Shown here: positions 34,876-45,806 of the stretch, one piece after another | How positions within the stretch are numbered: the first letter of the stretch is position 1 | Layout: the number at the start of each line of letters is the position of its first letter | Assembly (NCBI GenBank): GCA_016741995.1 | Contig: JACVCO010000008.1 | Coordinates: 117,604-181,603, forward strand | DNA from: Hydrogenophaga sp. | GTDB lineage: Bacteria; Pseudomonadota; Gammaproteobacteria; Burkholderiales; Burkholderiaceae_C | Direction: 5' to 3' | Length of the DNA: 64,000 bases | The notes under the pieces: generated by a model | Told to the model about the DNA's origin: nothing | Databases searched by the model: none | Seen by the model: only the letters and a program-made list of their open reading frames with translations | Position numbers and translations under genes: made by a program

Positions 34876-36764
<1,889 letters not shown>

Positions 36765-36780
<16 letters not shown>

Positions 36781-37184
36781 GGCAGACCGTCGTGGCGCCA
36801 GCCGTTGAGCGTGGAGCGCCGGAACTGGTCGTTGAGTTCGCCTTCGAAGCCGTGGAGCACGTGCGCCACGTCGGTGAAGCCCGCGGCCTCCAGCGCCTTG
36901 CCGGCGTCCAGCGTGCGTTTGCCGCTGCGGCAGATCAGCAGCACCGGGCGTGCCTTGTCGCCGGCCTCGTTGGCCACGGCCTGCGCGAAGCGCGCCGGCT
37001 CGGGCGTGAGGTCGGGGTATTCGTACCAGGGAATGTTCTCCACGCCGGGCGGGCGGCCCACGTAGAGCGACTCGATCTCCATGCGCACGTCCACGAACAG
37101 TGGCGGCTCCTGGCCCTGCGCGGCGCGGCGCGCGGTTTCGGCCTGGAGCCAGGCCCAGGCTTCCGTGGGGGACAGGTGCTTCAT
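36765..37184 (-). CDS. Rhodanese-like sulfurtransferase domain protein
   Basis: 139 residues, a single rhodanese domain. The active loop CRSGKRT has Cys85 as sulfur carrier; the N-terminal helix ([17 protein letters not shown]) and VDVRMEIE are typical. Cytosolic. It is the first gene of a unit with recQ and divergent from metH. Confidence 0.87.
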
Positions 37185-37255
37185 GGGCGCGTATTGTCGG
37201 CGATGCCCCGGCCCGCCTCCCCGTGGGGGCAGGGGCCGCTCCCTACAATCCCGCG

Positions 37256-38296
<1,041 letters not shown>

Positions 38297-38321
38297 CCCG
38301 CGGCCCAATACCCGACGCCGC

Positions 38322-38338
38322 GCCGGGAAATTCCCGGC
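38322..38338. promoter_or_regulatory. Perfect dyad upstream of the terC riboswitch
   Basis: GCCGGGAAATTCCCGGC, a perfect inverted repeat with a single central base. It sits just before the candidate -10 GACAAT (38344-38349) of the terC transcript and 25 bases past the metH stop. It could be an operator; no T-run follows it, so it is a poor terminator. Confidence 0.45.
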
Positions 38339-38359
38339 TCACCGACAATCGCGCTTCCC

Positions 38360-38519
38360 TTCAAGGGGAGTAATCGGCCTGCCACCCCGCGTTCAGCGAG
38401 GCCTCGGCAGCGCGGCGTTCTCGTCAATTCGCGGCTCGAAAGGCCGCCGGGAACGCCCAGGCCACCCACGGTGGCCCGCGACCAGACCTTGGGGTGTTCG
38501 TCAACACCAAACCGAGGTC
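38360..38519 (+). promoter_or_regulatory. yybP-ykoY-type manganese riboswitch controlling terC
   Basis: The conserved GGGGAGTA (38365-38372) follows CAAGG (38362-38366), which can pair with CCTTG (38487-38491) to close a 130-base aptamer (P1). The expression platform overlaps it: GACCTTGG (38485-38492) can instead pair with CCGAGGTC (38512-38519), which contains the GAGG ribosome-binding site 6 bases before the terC ATG, around an inner stem GGTGTT/AACACC. The two pairings exclude each other, so ligand-stabilised P1 would free the start. Sequence and position fit Mn2+ sensing by yybP-ykoY RNAs. Confidence 0.82.
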
Positions 38520-38523
38520 TTTC

Positions 38524-39474
38524 ATGGAAAGCATTGCCCCCCTGTGGCTGTGGGTGGTCTTCGTCGCGTTCGTCGTGGCCGCCCTGTTCGTCGATTTCGT
38601 CCTGCTCAAGAAGCAGGGTGCCCAGACCGTGAGCGTGAAGGAAGCGCTCAACTGGTCGCTCGTGTGGATCGGACTGAGCTTCGTCTTCAACGCCCTGTTC
38701 TGGTGGGCCGTGAAGGACACGACCGGCTCGACCGCGATCGCCAACGAGAAATCGCTCGAATTCCTCACCGGCTACCTGATCGAAAAGAGCCTGGCGGTCG
38801 ACAACATCTTTGTCTTCCTGATGATCTTCAGCTACTTCGCGGTGCCGGCCGAGTACCAGAAGCGCGTGCTCATGATCGGCATCCTCGGCGCCATCGTGCT
38901 GCGCACGGTGATGATCCTGGTGGGCGGCTGGCTGCTCATGCAGTTCCACTGGGTGCTCTATGTGTTCGGTGGTTTCCTGGTGCTCACCGGCATCAAGATG
39001 TGGTGGGCCGCGGGCAAGGAGCCGCACCTGGAGGACAACCCCGCGCTCAAGCTGTTGCGCCGCCTCATGCCGGTGAGCCAGCGCTACGACGGCGAGACGT
39101 TCTTCACCGTGGAAAACGGCAAGCGCATCGCCACGCCGCTGCTCATGGTGATCGCGCTCGTCGGCGTCACCGACGTGATCTTCGCGGTCGACTCCATCCC
39201 CGCGATCTTCGCCATCACGCGCGACCCGTTCATCGTGCTGACCAGCAACGTGTTCGCCATCCTGGGCCTGCGCGCCATGTTCTTCCTTCTGCAGGCGGTG
39301 GCCGGCAAGTTCCACCTGCTCAACTACGGGCTGGCGGTCATCCTGGTCTTCATCGGCACCAAGATGATGCTGATCGACATCTTCAAGATCCCGGTGGCCG
39401 TGTCGCTGGGCGTGGTGGTGGGCATCCTGGCCATCACCATGGTCTGGAGCGCGAAGACCGCGCCGAACACCTGA
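38524..39474 (+). CDS. TerC family integral membrane protein
   Basis: 316-residue TerC/Alx-like transporter with about nine transmembrane helices. The family motifs are SLAVDNIFVFLMIFSYF and GVTDVIFAVDSIPAIFAITRDPFIVLTSNVFAILGLRAMFF, with acidic residues inside helices that suggest divalent-cation transport. Alx of E. coli is induced via a Mn2+/alkaline pH riboswitch; the same kind of RNA lies directly upstream here, supporting a role in Mn2+ export or homeostasis. ATG at 38524, ribosome-binding site within the riboswitch. Confidence 0.9.
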   Translation: MESIAPLWLWVVFVAFVVAALFVDFVLLKKQGAQTVSVKEALNWSLVWIGLSFVFNALFWWAVKDTTGSTAIANEKSLEFLTGYLIEKSLAVDNIFVFLMIFSYFAVPAEYQKRVLMIGILGAIVLRTVMILVGGWLLMQFHWVLYVFGGFLVLTGIKMWWAAGKEPHLEDNPALKLLRRLMPVSQRYDGETFFTVENGKRIATPLLMVIALVGVTDVIFAVDSIPAIFAITRDPFIVLTSNVFAILGLRAMFFLLQAVAGKFHLLNYGLAVILVFIGTKMMLIDIFKIPVAVSLGVVVGILAITMVWSAKTAPNT

Positions 39475-39489
39475 CCCGGTGCCCGGCGT

Positions 39490-41370
39490 TCACTGGGGGT
39501 ACGCGCGCGTGACGAGGATGCGGATCGTGAGGTCCACCGCGGAGAGCGAGACCGTGCGGCCTTCGGTGGTGATCGGCTCGCTGGGCACCTGTCCTTGCCA
39601 CGAGGCCACCTGATCGGGGTTGTGGCGCAGCTGGAACCAGGCCTTGCCCGTGGCATCCAGGATCATCAGGAACGCCGGGCCGCCCACCAGCTTCGTGCGC
39701 GTCAGCGCCACGTCGCTGCCCGCGCCCAGGCTCGCACCCAGCGGCATGGGCACGCTCACCCAGCCGCTCCAGTGGCCATTGGGCACCCGCAGCACTTGCT
39801 GCAGCTGCGGTGCGCCACCGCCCGCGGGCGGCGTGATGGCCAGCACATTGGTGTTGCCGTCTTCGCCGGCGGCGATGGCCAGCGCCTGTGTGTTCATGCC
39901 TTGCGAGCCCGGCACCGCACCAAAGGGTGACCAACTGCCGTCGGACCAGCGCACGCGGTGGTACAGGCTGCCATCGGCCAGCCCGTTGGCGATCACCTGG
40001 GCGTTGCCGGCCGAGGTGGCGGAACTGGCGTTGATGGTGATGGCCACATCGCGCGCGGCGAAGCTGGCCGCGCCCGAGGCCCCGTCGAGCCGGGCAAAGC
40101 CCGACCAGTTGCCACCGGGGTACTGCATGGCGTGGTAGAGCGCGTCGTCGTCCGCCCGGACGATCACCACCTGGAAGCTGCCGTTGCCGGCCGCGGCCAC
40201 GGCGATCTTTTTGGCGCGGATGCCCGCCGGGTCGCCCGCGCCACCGCTGGACAGGCCGGGCACGACGCCGAAGGCGCCCCATTCGGGATCGCCCCCGGCC
40301 GGTTTGTTCTTGAGCGAGCGGGCGTAGACGCGCCCGTCGGGCCCCACGGCCAGGGCCTGGGCGAGCACACCGGCGGCCCTGGCGGGGTCGGGTGAGGCGG
40401 CGATGACGCACTGATCGGCGTAGAAGTCCACGTCGCCCGCCAGCACGCCGCCGCCGCCCTTCGGGGTGGTGGCGTGGCAGTTCCTGGGGACGCGGGCCCA
40501 ATCCGTGTCCATCGCGACCACCGGCCACGTGTAGGTGACCGGGCCTGTGCGTGCGCGGGTCGTCAGCAACAACGGCGCGGTGTTCGAACCGAAACCGCCG
40601 CCCAGCTGCGTGCCGTCCGGCGACACGACGACCCGCTCCGATGGCGTGTTCGTCGGGAGGGCGTGATCGTCGGTGCCATCCGCACCGATCTCCATCAGCC
40701 GCTTCGACAGCGCTGCGTAGGTGCTGTAGACGATGGATTTGCCGTCGGGTGCCCACGAAGGGGTGTAGGCGTTGTCTTTCAGCTCGCGTGCGTTCGGGGT
40801 GGCGAGCTGCTCGACCCGCAGGACCTGGTTCCAATCGCTGTAGGCGATGGTGTTGGCCGCGGGCGCCCACTCGAAGCTGTACTGCGCGATGCTCGCCGTC
40901 AGTTGCTGCAACAGGTTTTTGTCCGTGCCATCGGGGCGCATGGTCCACAACGATTTCGCCCCGTTGGAGGGCGGCGTCTCGGCGACGTAGGCGAGCCGGG
41001 ATCCATCGGGCAACCAGGTCACGGCGTAGGTGTTGGCACCGGTGGTCAACTGGGTGGGGTGGTTGCCGTTGATGTCCATGATGTAGACATCCTTCCCCCG
41101 GTTGAGCTGGCCTTTCAGAAAGGCGATCTTCCTGCCGTTGGGCGATACCCGGGGCGAGAAGCCGTCGGCCAGCGTGGTGATCGCACCGCTACCGGGCAAC
41201 ACCTTGCCGATGGTGCGCGGCACCCCGGATGTGAACACGATGGGGCCGTTTTCGCCGGGGTAGGTGGCGTGGGCCGGGGCCAGGCCCACGAGAAGGCCCA
41301 GCACCGCCAGCGCGAGACGAACCGGGTGTGCGGTGGATGCAGATGCCGTGGCGGCAGGGAGAGTCGACAT
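39490..41370 (-). CDS. Secreted two-propeller protein: TolB-like repeats plus PLL-lectin-like repeats
   Basis: 626-residue exported protein. A Sec signal covers about residues 1-36 (LALAVLGLLVGLAPAHA). Residues about 40-290 hold TolB/PD40-type repeats (GFSPRVSPNGRKIAFLKG, PDGSRLAYVAE, WAPDGKSIVYST, SPDGTQLGGG). The C-terminal half repeats a different module, seen in LYHAMQYPGGNWSGF and LYHRVRWSDGSWSPF, resembling PLL/fucolectin-like beta-propellers. A carbohydrate- or surface-binding role is a guess. The ATG at 41370 follows GGAGGCCTTC. Long antisense-free upstream frames are not part of it. Confidence 0.8.
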   Translation of the reverse strand: MSTLPAATASASTAHPVRLALAVLGLLVGLAPAHATYPGENGPIVFTSGVPRTIGKVLPGSGAITTLADGFSPRVSPNGRKIAFLKGQLNRGKDVYIMDINGNHPTQLTTGANTYAVTWLPDGSRLAYVAETPPSNGAKSLWTMRPDGTDKNLLQQLTASIAQYSFEWAPAANTIAYSDWNQVLRVEQLATPNARELKDNAYTPSWAPDGKSIVYSTYAALSKRLMEIGADGTDDHALPTNTPSERVVVSPDGTQLGGGFGSNTAPLLLTTRARTGPVTYTWPVVAMDTDWARVPRNCHATTPKGGGGVLAGDVDFYADQCVIAASPDPARAAGVLAQALAVGPDGRVYARSLKNKPAGGDPEWGAFGVVPGLSSGGAGDPAGIRAKKIAVAAAGNGSFQVVIVRADDDALYHAMQYPGGNWSGFARLDGASGAASFAARDVAITINASSATSAGNAQVIANGLADGSLYHRVRWSDGSWSPFGAVPGSQGMNTQALAIAAGEDGNTNVLAITPPAGGGAPQLQQVLRVPNGHWSGWVSVPMPLGASLGAGSDVALTRTKLVGGPAFLMILDATGKAWFQLRHNPDQVASWQGQVPSEPITTEGRTVSLSAVDLTIRILVTRAYPQ

Positions 41371-41471
41371 GAAGGCCTCCGGGGTGAAAGAGTCGCGCAC
41401 CTTATCGGCGCGTTCCTCCGTCCGCGATACCGCCGTGTCACTAGATCGCGTGTGCAGCCCGCGCACCAACT

Positions 41472-41500
41472 TGGCACAGGCGTTGCTAGCGCCTGTGCCA
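41472..41500 (+). promoter_or_regulatory. Sigma-54-like promoter inside a perfect inverted repeat at the kinase start
   Basis: TTGGCACAGGCGTTGCT (41471-41487) has the GG-N10-GC core of a sigma-54 promoter. The same bases form the left arm of a perfect dyad, GGCACAGGCG/CGCCTGTGCC (41473-41482 and 41490-41499, 7-base centre), the right arm touching the ATG at 41500. A start site about 12 bases past the GC would fall at the ATG, so if real the message is nearly leaderless, or translation starts further in. Confidence 0.5.
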
Positions 41501-42702
41501 TGCAGCACCTCGATCTCCCCAGCCTGGTCAGCACCGCGGTGGCCCCGTCCACCGCGGCCTGGCGCGACCCGCTGGGCCTGCTGCTGGCCAGCACCGGCGA
41601 GGGGGTGTTCGGTGTCGACCTCGACGGGTTGTGCGTGTTCATCAACCACGCCGGCGCGCGCATGATCGGCCACGAACCGCACGAGCTGCTGGGCTGCAAC
41701 ATGCACGAGCTCACGCACCACTCGCACGCCGACGGTGCGCACTACCCGGTGGAAGACTGCCCGATCTTCAACGCCTTCCGCCAGGGCGAGCCCTGCCGCA
41801 TCGACACCGAGGTGTTCTGGCGCCGCGATGGCAGCGCCTTCCCGGTCGAGTACAGCAGCCACCCCATCGTCGACGGCGGCCAGGTGCGCGGCGCGGTGGT
41901 CACCTTCATCGACATCACCGAACGCCGGCGCGCGGCCGATGCGCTGCGCGCCGCCAAGAGCGAGCTGGAGCAACGCGTGCGCGAGCGCACCCACGCGCTG
42001 GAGACCGCGCTGCACCAGGTGCGCGAACTCGCCGCGCGCAGCGAGGCCGTGCGCGAGGAAGAGCGCACGCGCATCGCGCGCGAGGTGCACGACGAACTCG
42101 GCAGCCTGCTGGTGGCGCTGAAGATGGACGTGAACTGGATGGACAAGCGCTTGTCGGAACAGGCGCAGCGCCGCCCCGACGAGGCCGAGGGCATGCGCGA
42201 GCGCATGCGCTGCAAGTGCCAGAACATGAGCCGGCTGATCGAGAACGCGGTCGACAACGTCGGCCGCATCATCACCGACCTGCGCCCCAGCATCCTTGAC
42301 CACCAGGGCCTGTGGGCCGCGCTGGAATGGCAGGCGCAGGAGTTCGTGGCCAGCGCCGAGCTCGCGCTCGACTGGGACATGGCCGTGGACGACGCCCCCG
42401 AGCCGGCCGAACCGCTGGCCATGGCGGTGTTCCGCATCTTTCAGGAAATGCTCTCCAACGTGGGCCGCCACGCGCGTGCCCGTCGGATCGCCGTGCGCAT
42501 CCGTCACCAGAGCGGCCTGCTGCACCTGTCCTTGCAGGACGATGGCGTCGGTGCGTCCCCGCAGGCCTTCGAGGCCGCCAACGCGTACGGTGTGATGGGC
42601 ATGCGCGAACGCGCGCGGCACTTCGGGGGCGACATCCGGATTCACAGCAGCCCGGGCCGGGGAACGCACATGGCGCTCACGGTGGCCCTGGAGACGACAT
42701 GA
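41500..42702 (+). CDS. PAS-domain sensor histidine kinase, NarX/DegS class
   Basis: 400-residue soluble kinase. A PAS domain spans about residues 25-140 (TGEGVFGVDLDGLCVFINHAGARMIG, ending VVTFIDITERRRA), a coiled coil follows, then the HisKA_3 motif with phosphoacceptor His197 (IAREVHDELGSLL), and an HATPase domain near the C-terminus (FRIFQEMLSNVGRHARA, DDGVGA, GRGTHMAL). No membrane segments, so it senses a cytosolic signal. The stop overlaps the response-regulator start (ATGA). ATG at 41500 chosen; a later start is possible because of the sigma-54-like element overlapping it. Confidence 0.9.
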   Translation: MQHLDLPSLVSTAVAPSTAAWRDPLGLLLASTGEGVFGVDLDGLCVFINHAGARMIGHEPHELLGCNMHELTHHSHADGAHYPVEDCPIFNAFRQGEPCRIDTEVFWRRDGSAFPVEYSSHPIVDGGQVRGAVVTFIDITERRRAADALRAAKSELEQRVRERTHALETALHQVRELAARSEAVREEERTRIAREVHDELGSLLVALKMDVNWMDKRLSEQAQRRPDEAEGMRERMRCKCQNMSRLIENAVDNVGRIITDLRPSILDHQGLWAALEWQAQEFVASAELALDWDMAVDDAPEPAEPLAMAVFRIFQEMLSNVGRHARARRIAVRIRHQSGLLHLSLQDDGVGASPQAFEAANAYGVMGMRERARHFGGDIRIHSSPGRGTHMALTVALETT

Positions 42703-43394
42703 ACAGCCAATTCAGCGAGGCCAGCCGCTTTGACCTGCTGGCCGACACCATCCGCGTGCTCATCGGCGACGACCACCGCATCGTGCGCGAAGGCCTCAAG
42801 CAGATCCTGGCCGACGCGCCCGACGTGAGCGTGGTGGCCGAAGCGCAGAGCGGCGACGAGGTGCTGGCGCAGGTGCGCGCACTCGGCGGGCACGACGGCA
42901 TCGACCTGGTGCTGCTCGACGTGGCCATGCCCGGGCTGGACGGGCTGGATGTGCTGCAACGCCTGCGCAAGGAGCACCCGCACCTGCCGGTGCTCATGCT
43001 CAGCACCTACCCCGAGAAACAGTACGCGGTGCGCTGCATCCGCCTGGGCGCCTGCGGCTACCTCAACAAGAGCGCCGACCCCGACGACATGCTGCTGGCC
43101 GTGCGCAAGTGCGCGGGCGGCGGCCGCTACCTCACGCCCGCCACGGCCGAGGCGCTGGCCGCGGCCGTGGGCGGTGGCGCGAACGCGCAGGCCGGGCCCG
43201 AGGCCCTGTCGCACCGCGAGCACCAGGTCTATCGCCTGCTCACGCAGGGGCTCACCGTGAGCGAAATTGGTGCGCAACTGCACCTGGCCCCCAACACGGT
43301 GAGCACCTACCGCGCGCGCATCCTGGAAAAGACCGGCGCCAAGAACGACGTCGAGCTCGCGCTGTACGCCGAAAGACACCGTTCGGGGGCCTGA
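42699..43394 (+). CDS. NarL/FixJ-type response regulator
   Basis: 231-residue two-domain regulator. The receiver begins RVLIGDDHRIVREGLKQIL and has phosphoacceptor Asp74 in LVLLDVAMPGLDG; the LuxR-type HTH is LSHREHQVYRLLTQGLTVSEIGAQLHLAPNTVSTYRARI. Translationally coupled to the kinase. The genes it most likely controls are the cyanate/nitrate transporter and cyanase downstream, where a 7-2-7-like dyad lies 10 bases past its own stop. Confidence 0.9.
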   Translation: MNSQFSEASRFDLLADTIRVLIGDDHRIVREGLKQILADAPDVSVVAEAQSGDEVLAQVRALGGHDGIDLVLLDVAMPGLDGLDVLQRLRKEHPHLPVLMLSTYPEKQYAVRCIRLGACGYLNKSADPDDMLLAVRKCAGGGRYLTPATAEALAAAVGGGANAQAGPEALSHREHQVYRLLTQGLTVSEIGAQLHLAPNTVSTYRARILEKTGAKNDVELALYAERHRSGA

Positions 43395-43404
43395 GCGCCT
43401 GCGT

Positions 43405-43424
43405 TTGTAGGGCTGGCCCTACAA
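43405..43424. promoter_or_regulatory. Perfect inverted repeat upstream of the ABC-cyanase operon
   Basis: TTGTAGGGCTGGCCCTACAA: 9-base arms and a 2-base centre. The spacing resembles NarL-type 7-2-7 sites, though the sequence is different. Its centre is about 90 bases before the start point predicted from the downstream sigma-54 box, an enhancer-like distance. Confidence 0.6.
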
Positions 43425-43477
43425 GACATCGAAGCGGCGCCCACGAATTCACGCACCGGCCCGCCGCGGCACCGCAT

Positions 43478-43494
43478 CTGGCCCGGCGCTTGCA
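43478..43494 (+). promoter_or_regulatory. Sigma-54 promoter of the cyanate-utilisation operon
   Basis: CTGGCCCGGCGCTTGCA matches YTGGCACG-N4-TTGCW with one change and keeps GG-N10-GC (43480-43481, 43492-43493). Predicted start about 43505, 24 bases before the ATG of the binding-protein gene, with GAGG in between. This implies nitrogen control through an NtrC-type activator, none of which is encoded here. Confidence 0.6.
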
Positions 43495-43528
43495 AACCGC
43501 AGCGCATCTCCAACTCACGAGGTGCGCC

Positions 43529-44938
43529 ATGTCCGAATTCTTCGACCCGTACAACGCCGACAAGCCCCTGATGCTCAAGTGCAGCTGCGGGCGCGACCAC
43601 ACCGTGGCCGAGCACCAGGCCGAGGACGCCGCCGCCGCGCAGGCGGCCACCACCCTGCGTGAACGCAGCGAAAGCAGCGAGTTCGAGGCCTACAACCGCG
43701 AGTTCATCGAGGCCACGCTGGTCAAGTCGCTGTTCCCGCAGGAGCCGGTGCGCCGCGCCTTCCTCAAGGCCGTGGGCAAGCGCACGGCCATGGCGGCGAT
43801 CGCCAGCGTGCTGCCCATGGCCAGCCTGCAGGCCATGGCGCAGGAGAAAGGCAAGCTCGAGAAGACGGACCTGAAGATCGGCTTCATCCCGATCACCTGC
43901 GCCACGCCGCTGATCATGGCCCACCCCCTGGGCTTCTACAAACGCGAAGGCCTCAACGTCGAGGTCATCAAGACCGCGGGCTGGGCGCTGATCCGCGACA
44001 AGATGATCAACAAGGAGTACGACGCCACGCACTTCCTATCGCCCATGCCGTTGGCCATCTCGCTCGGCGTTGGCTCCAACGCCACGCCCATGAACGTGGC
44101 CACCATCCAGAACACCAACGGCCAGGCGATCACGCTGCACGTCAAGCACAAGGACAAGCGCGACCCCAAGATCTGGAAGGGCTTCCGGTTCGCCGTGCCC
44201 TTCGAGTTCTCGATGCACAACTTCCTGCTGCGCTACTACGTGGCCGAACACGGGCTCAACCCCGACACCGACATCCAGATCCGCGTCGTGCCGCCGCCCG
44301 AGATGGTGGCCAACCTGCGCGCCGGCAACATCGACGGCTTCCTCGGCCCCGATCCGTTCAACCAGCGCGCGGTGTTCGACGAGGTGGGCTTCATCCACGT
44401 GCTCACCAAGGACCTGTGGAACGGCCACCCCTGCTGTGCCTTCGGCACCAGCAGCGAGTTCATCCGCCAGAACCCCAACACCTTCGCGGCGCTGTACCGC
44501 TCGGTGCTCACGGCCGCGGCCATGGCGCGCCAGGCCAAGAACCGCGAGCTCATCGCCAAGGTGATCGCGCCGCAGGCCTACCTGAACCAGCCCGAGGCGG
44601 TGATCGCGCAGGTGCTCACCGGCCGCTTCGCCGACGGCCTGGGCAAGATCCAGAACGTGCCCGAGCGCGCCGACTTCGACCCGATGCCGTGGCAGAGCAT
44701 GGCGGTGTGGATGCTCACGCAGATGCAGCGCTGGGGCTACATCAAGGGCGACGTGAACTACAACCAGATCGCCGAGCGCGTGTTCCTCATCACCGACGCG
44801 CGCAAGCACATGAAGGACCTGGGCATGGAGTTCAAGGCCGGCCCGGGCTACGAGAAGCACACCATCATGGGCAAGGTGTTCGACCCGGCCAAGCCGGCCG
44901 AGTACCTCAAGAGCTTCGCGATCAGCAAGGCGGCGTGA
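43529..44938 (+). CDS. NrtA/CmpA-type ABC transporter substrate-binding protein with long N-terminal extension
   Basis: 469-residue solute-binding protein for nitrate, cyanate or a similar anion (KIGFIPITCATPLIMAHPLGFYKREGLNVEV, then GFLGPDPFNQRAVFDEVGFIHV). A twin-arginine motif RRAFLK at residues 75-80 plus a hydrophobic stretch to about 104 (SLQAMA) indicates Tat export. Unusually, 74 residues come before the twin arginines, including a CSCGRDHT pair (Cys18, Cys20). The ATG at 43529 follows GAGGTGCGCC; later starts that would remove the extension are possible but lack better signals. Confidence 0.85.
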   Translation: MSEFFDPYNADKPLMLKCSCGRDHTVAEHQAEDAAAAQAATTLRERSESSEFEAYNREFIEATLVKSLFPQEPVRRAFLKAVGKRTAMAAIASVLPMASLQAMAQEKGKLEKTDLKIGFIPITCATPLIMAHPLGFYKREGLNVEVIKTAGWALIRDKMINKEYDATHFLSPMPLAISLGVGSNATPMNVATIQNTNGQAITLHVKHKDKRDPKIWKGFRFAVPFEFSMHNFLLRYYVAEHGLNPDTDIQIRVVPPPEMVANLRAGNIDGFLGPDPFNQRAVFDEVGFIHVLTKDLWNGHPCCAFGTSSEFIRQNPNTFAALYRSVLTAAAMARQAKNRELIAKVIAPQAYLNQPEAVIAQVLTGRFADGLGKIQNVPERADFDPMPWQSMAVWMLTQMQRWGYIKGDVNYNQIAERVFLITDARKHMKDLGMEFKAGPGYEKHTIMGKVFDPAKPAEYLKSFAISKAA

Positions 44939-44942
44939 GGCC

Positions 44943-45806
44943 ATGAAACGCCTCAACCTGAACCTGCGGGCGGCGCTGGTCTCCCTGCTGCTGCTGTTCG
45001 TCTTCATCGGCGCCTGGCAGCTCAGCACCACCGGGCCCAGCGTGGGCGGTTCCTCGGCCGGCATGACGGCCGAGGAGATCGAGTACGCGAAGATGATGGG
45101 CAAGGACCCGGGTGCCACCAAGAGCAGCGGTTTCCCGCCGCCGCTGGAGGTGGCGAAGACGAGCTGGGGCCACCTGGCCGACCCGTTCTACGACAACGGG
45201 CCCAACGACAAGGGCATCGGCATCCAGCTCGCGCACTCGCTCATGCGCGTGGGCCTGGGCTTCTTCCTGGCCATGCTGGTGGCGATCCCGCTGGGCTTTC
45301 TCATCGGCATGTCGCCGCTCATGCAGAAAGCCTTCAACCCCTTCGTGCAGGTGTTGAAGCCCATCAGCCCGCTGGCCTGGATGCCGCTGGCTCTCTACAC
45401 GCTCAAAGACAGCAACGTCAGCGGCATCTTCGTGATCTTCATCTGCTCCATCTGGCCGATGCTGATCAACACCGCCTTCGGTGTCGCCTCCGTCAAGCGC
45501 GACTGGCTCAACGTGGCCGCCACGCTGGAGGTGAACCCGTTGCGCAAGGCCTTCCTGGTGATCCTGCCCGCGGCCGCGCCCACCATCCTCACCGGCATGC
45601 GCATCAGCATGGGCATCGCCTGGCTGGTCATCGTCGCGGCCGAGATGCTCGTGGGCGGCACCGGCATCGGCTACTTCGTGTGGAACGAGTGGAACAACCT
45701 CTCGCTCACCAACGTGATCTTCGCGGTGCTGATGATCGGTGTCGTCGGCATGCTGCTCGACCTGATGTTCGCGCAGCTGCAGAAGGCGGTGACCTATGTG
45801 GAGTGA
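44943..45806 (+). CDS. ABC transporter permease, nitrate/cyanate type
   Basis: 287-residue inner-membrane permease with an N-terminal helix, a periplasmic loop of about 55 residues, and five further helices carrying the EAA-loop region VKRDWLNVAATLEVNPLRKAFLVILPAAAPTILTGMRI. Family: NrtB/SsuC-like (binding-protein-dependent transport). It begins four bases after the SBP stop, and its own stop overlaps the ATPase start. Confidence 0.9.
   Translation: MKRLNLNLRAALVSLLLLFVFIGAWQLSTTGPSVGGSSAGMTAEEIEYAKMMGKDPGATKSSGFPPPLEVAKTSWGHLADPFYDNGPNDKGIGIQLAHSLMRVGLGFFLAMLVAIPLGFLIGMSPLMQKAFNPFVQVLKPISPLAWMPLALYTLKDSNVSGIFVIFICSIWPMLINTAFGVASVKRDWLNVAATLEVNPLRKAFLVILPAAAPTILTGMRISMGIAWLVIVAAEMLVGGTGIGYFVWNEWNNLSLTNVIFAVLMIGVVGMLLDLMFAQLQKAVTYVE

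Noticed and set aside
41471..41487. Sigma-54 promoter of the kinase as certain
   Set aside because: The core fits, but the predicted start coincides with the ATG and the same bases are explained by the inverted repeat, so it is reported at moderate confidence only.
39490..42669. A frame of 1059 codons running leftward through the propeller gene, its promoter and the kinase gene
   Set aside because: Only the part below 41370 has a signal peptide and propeller repeats; the rest is the antisense of the histidine kinase.
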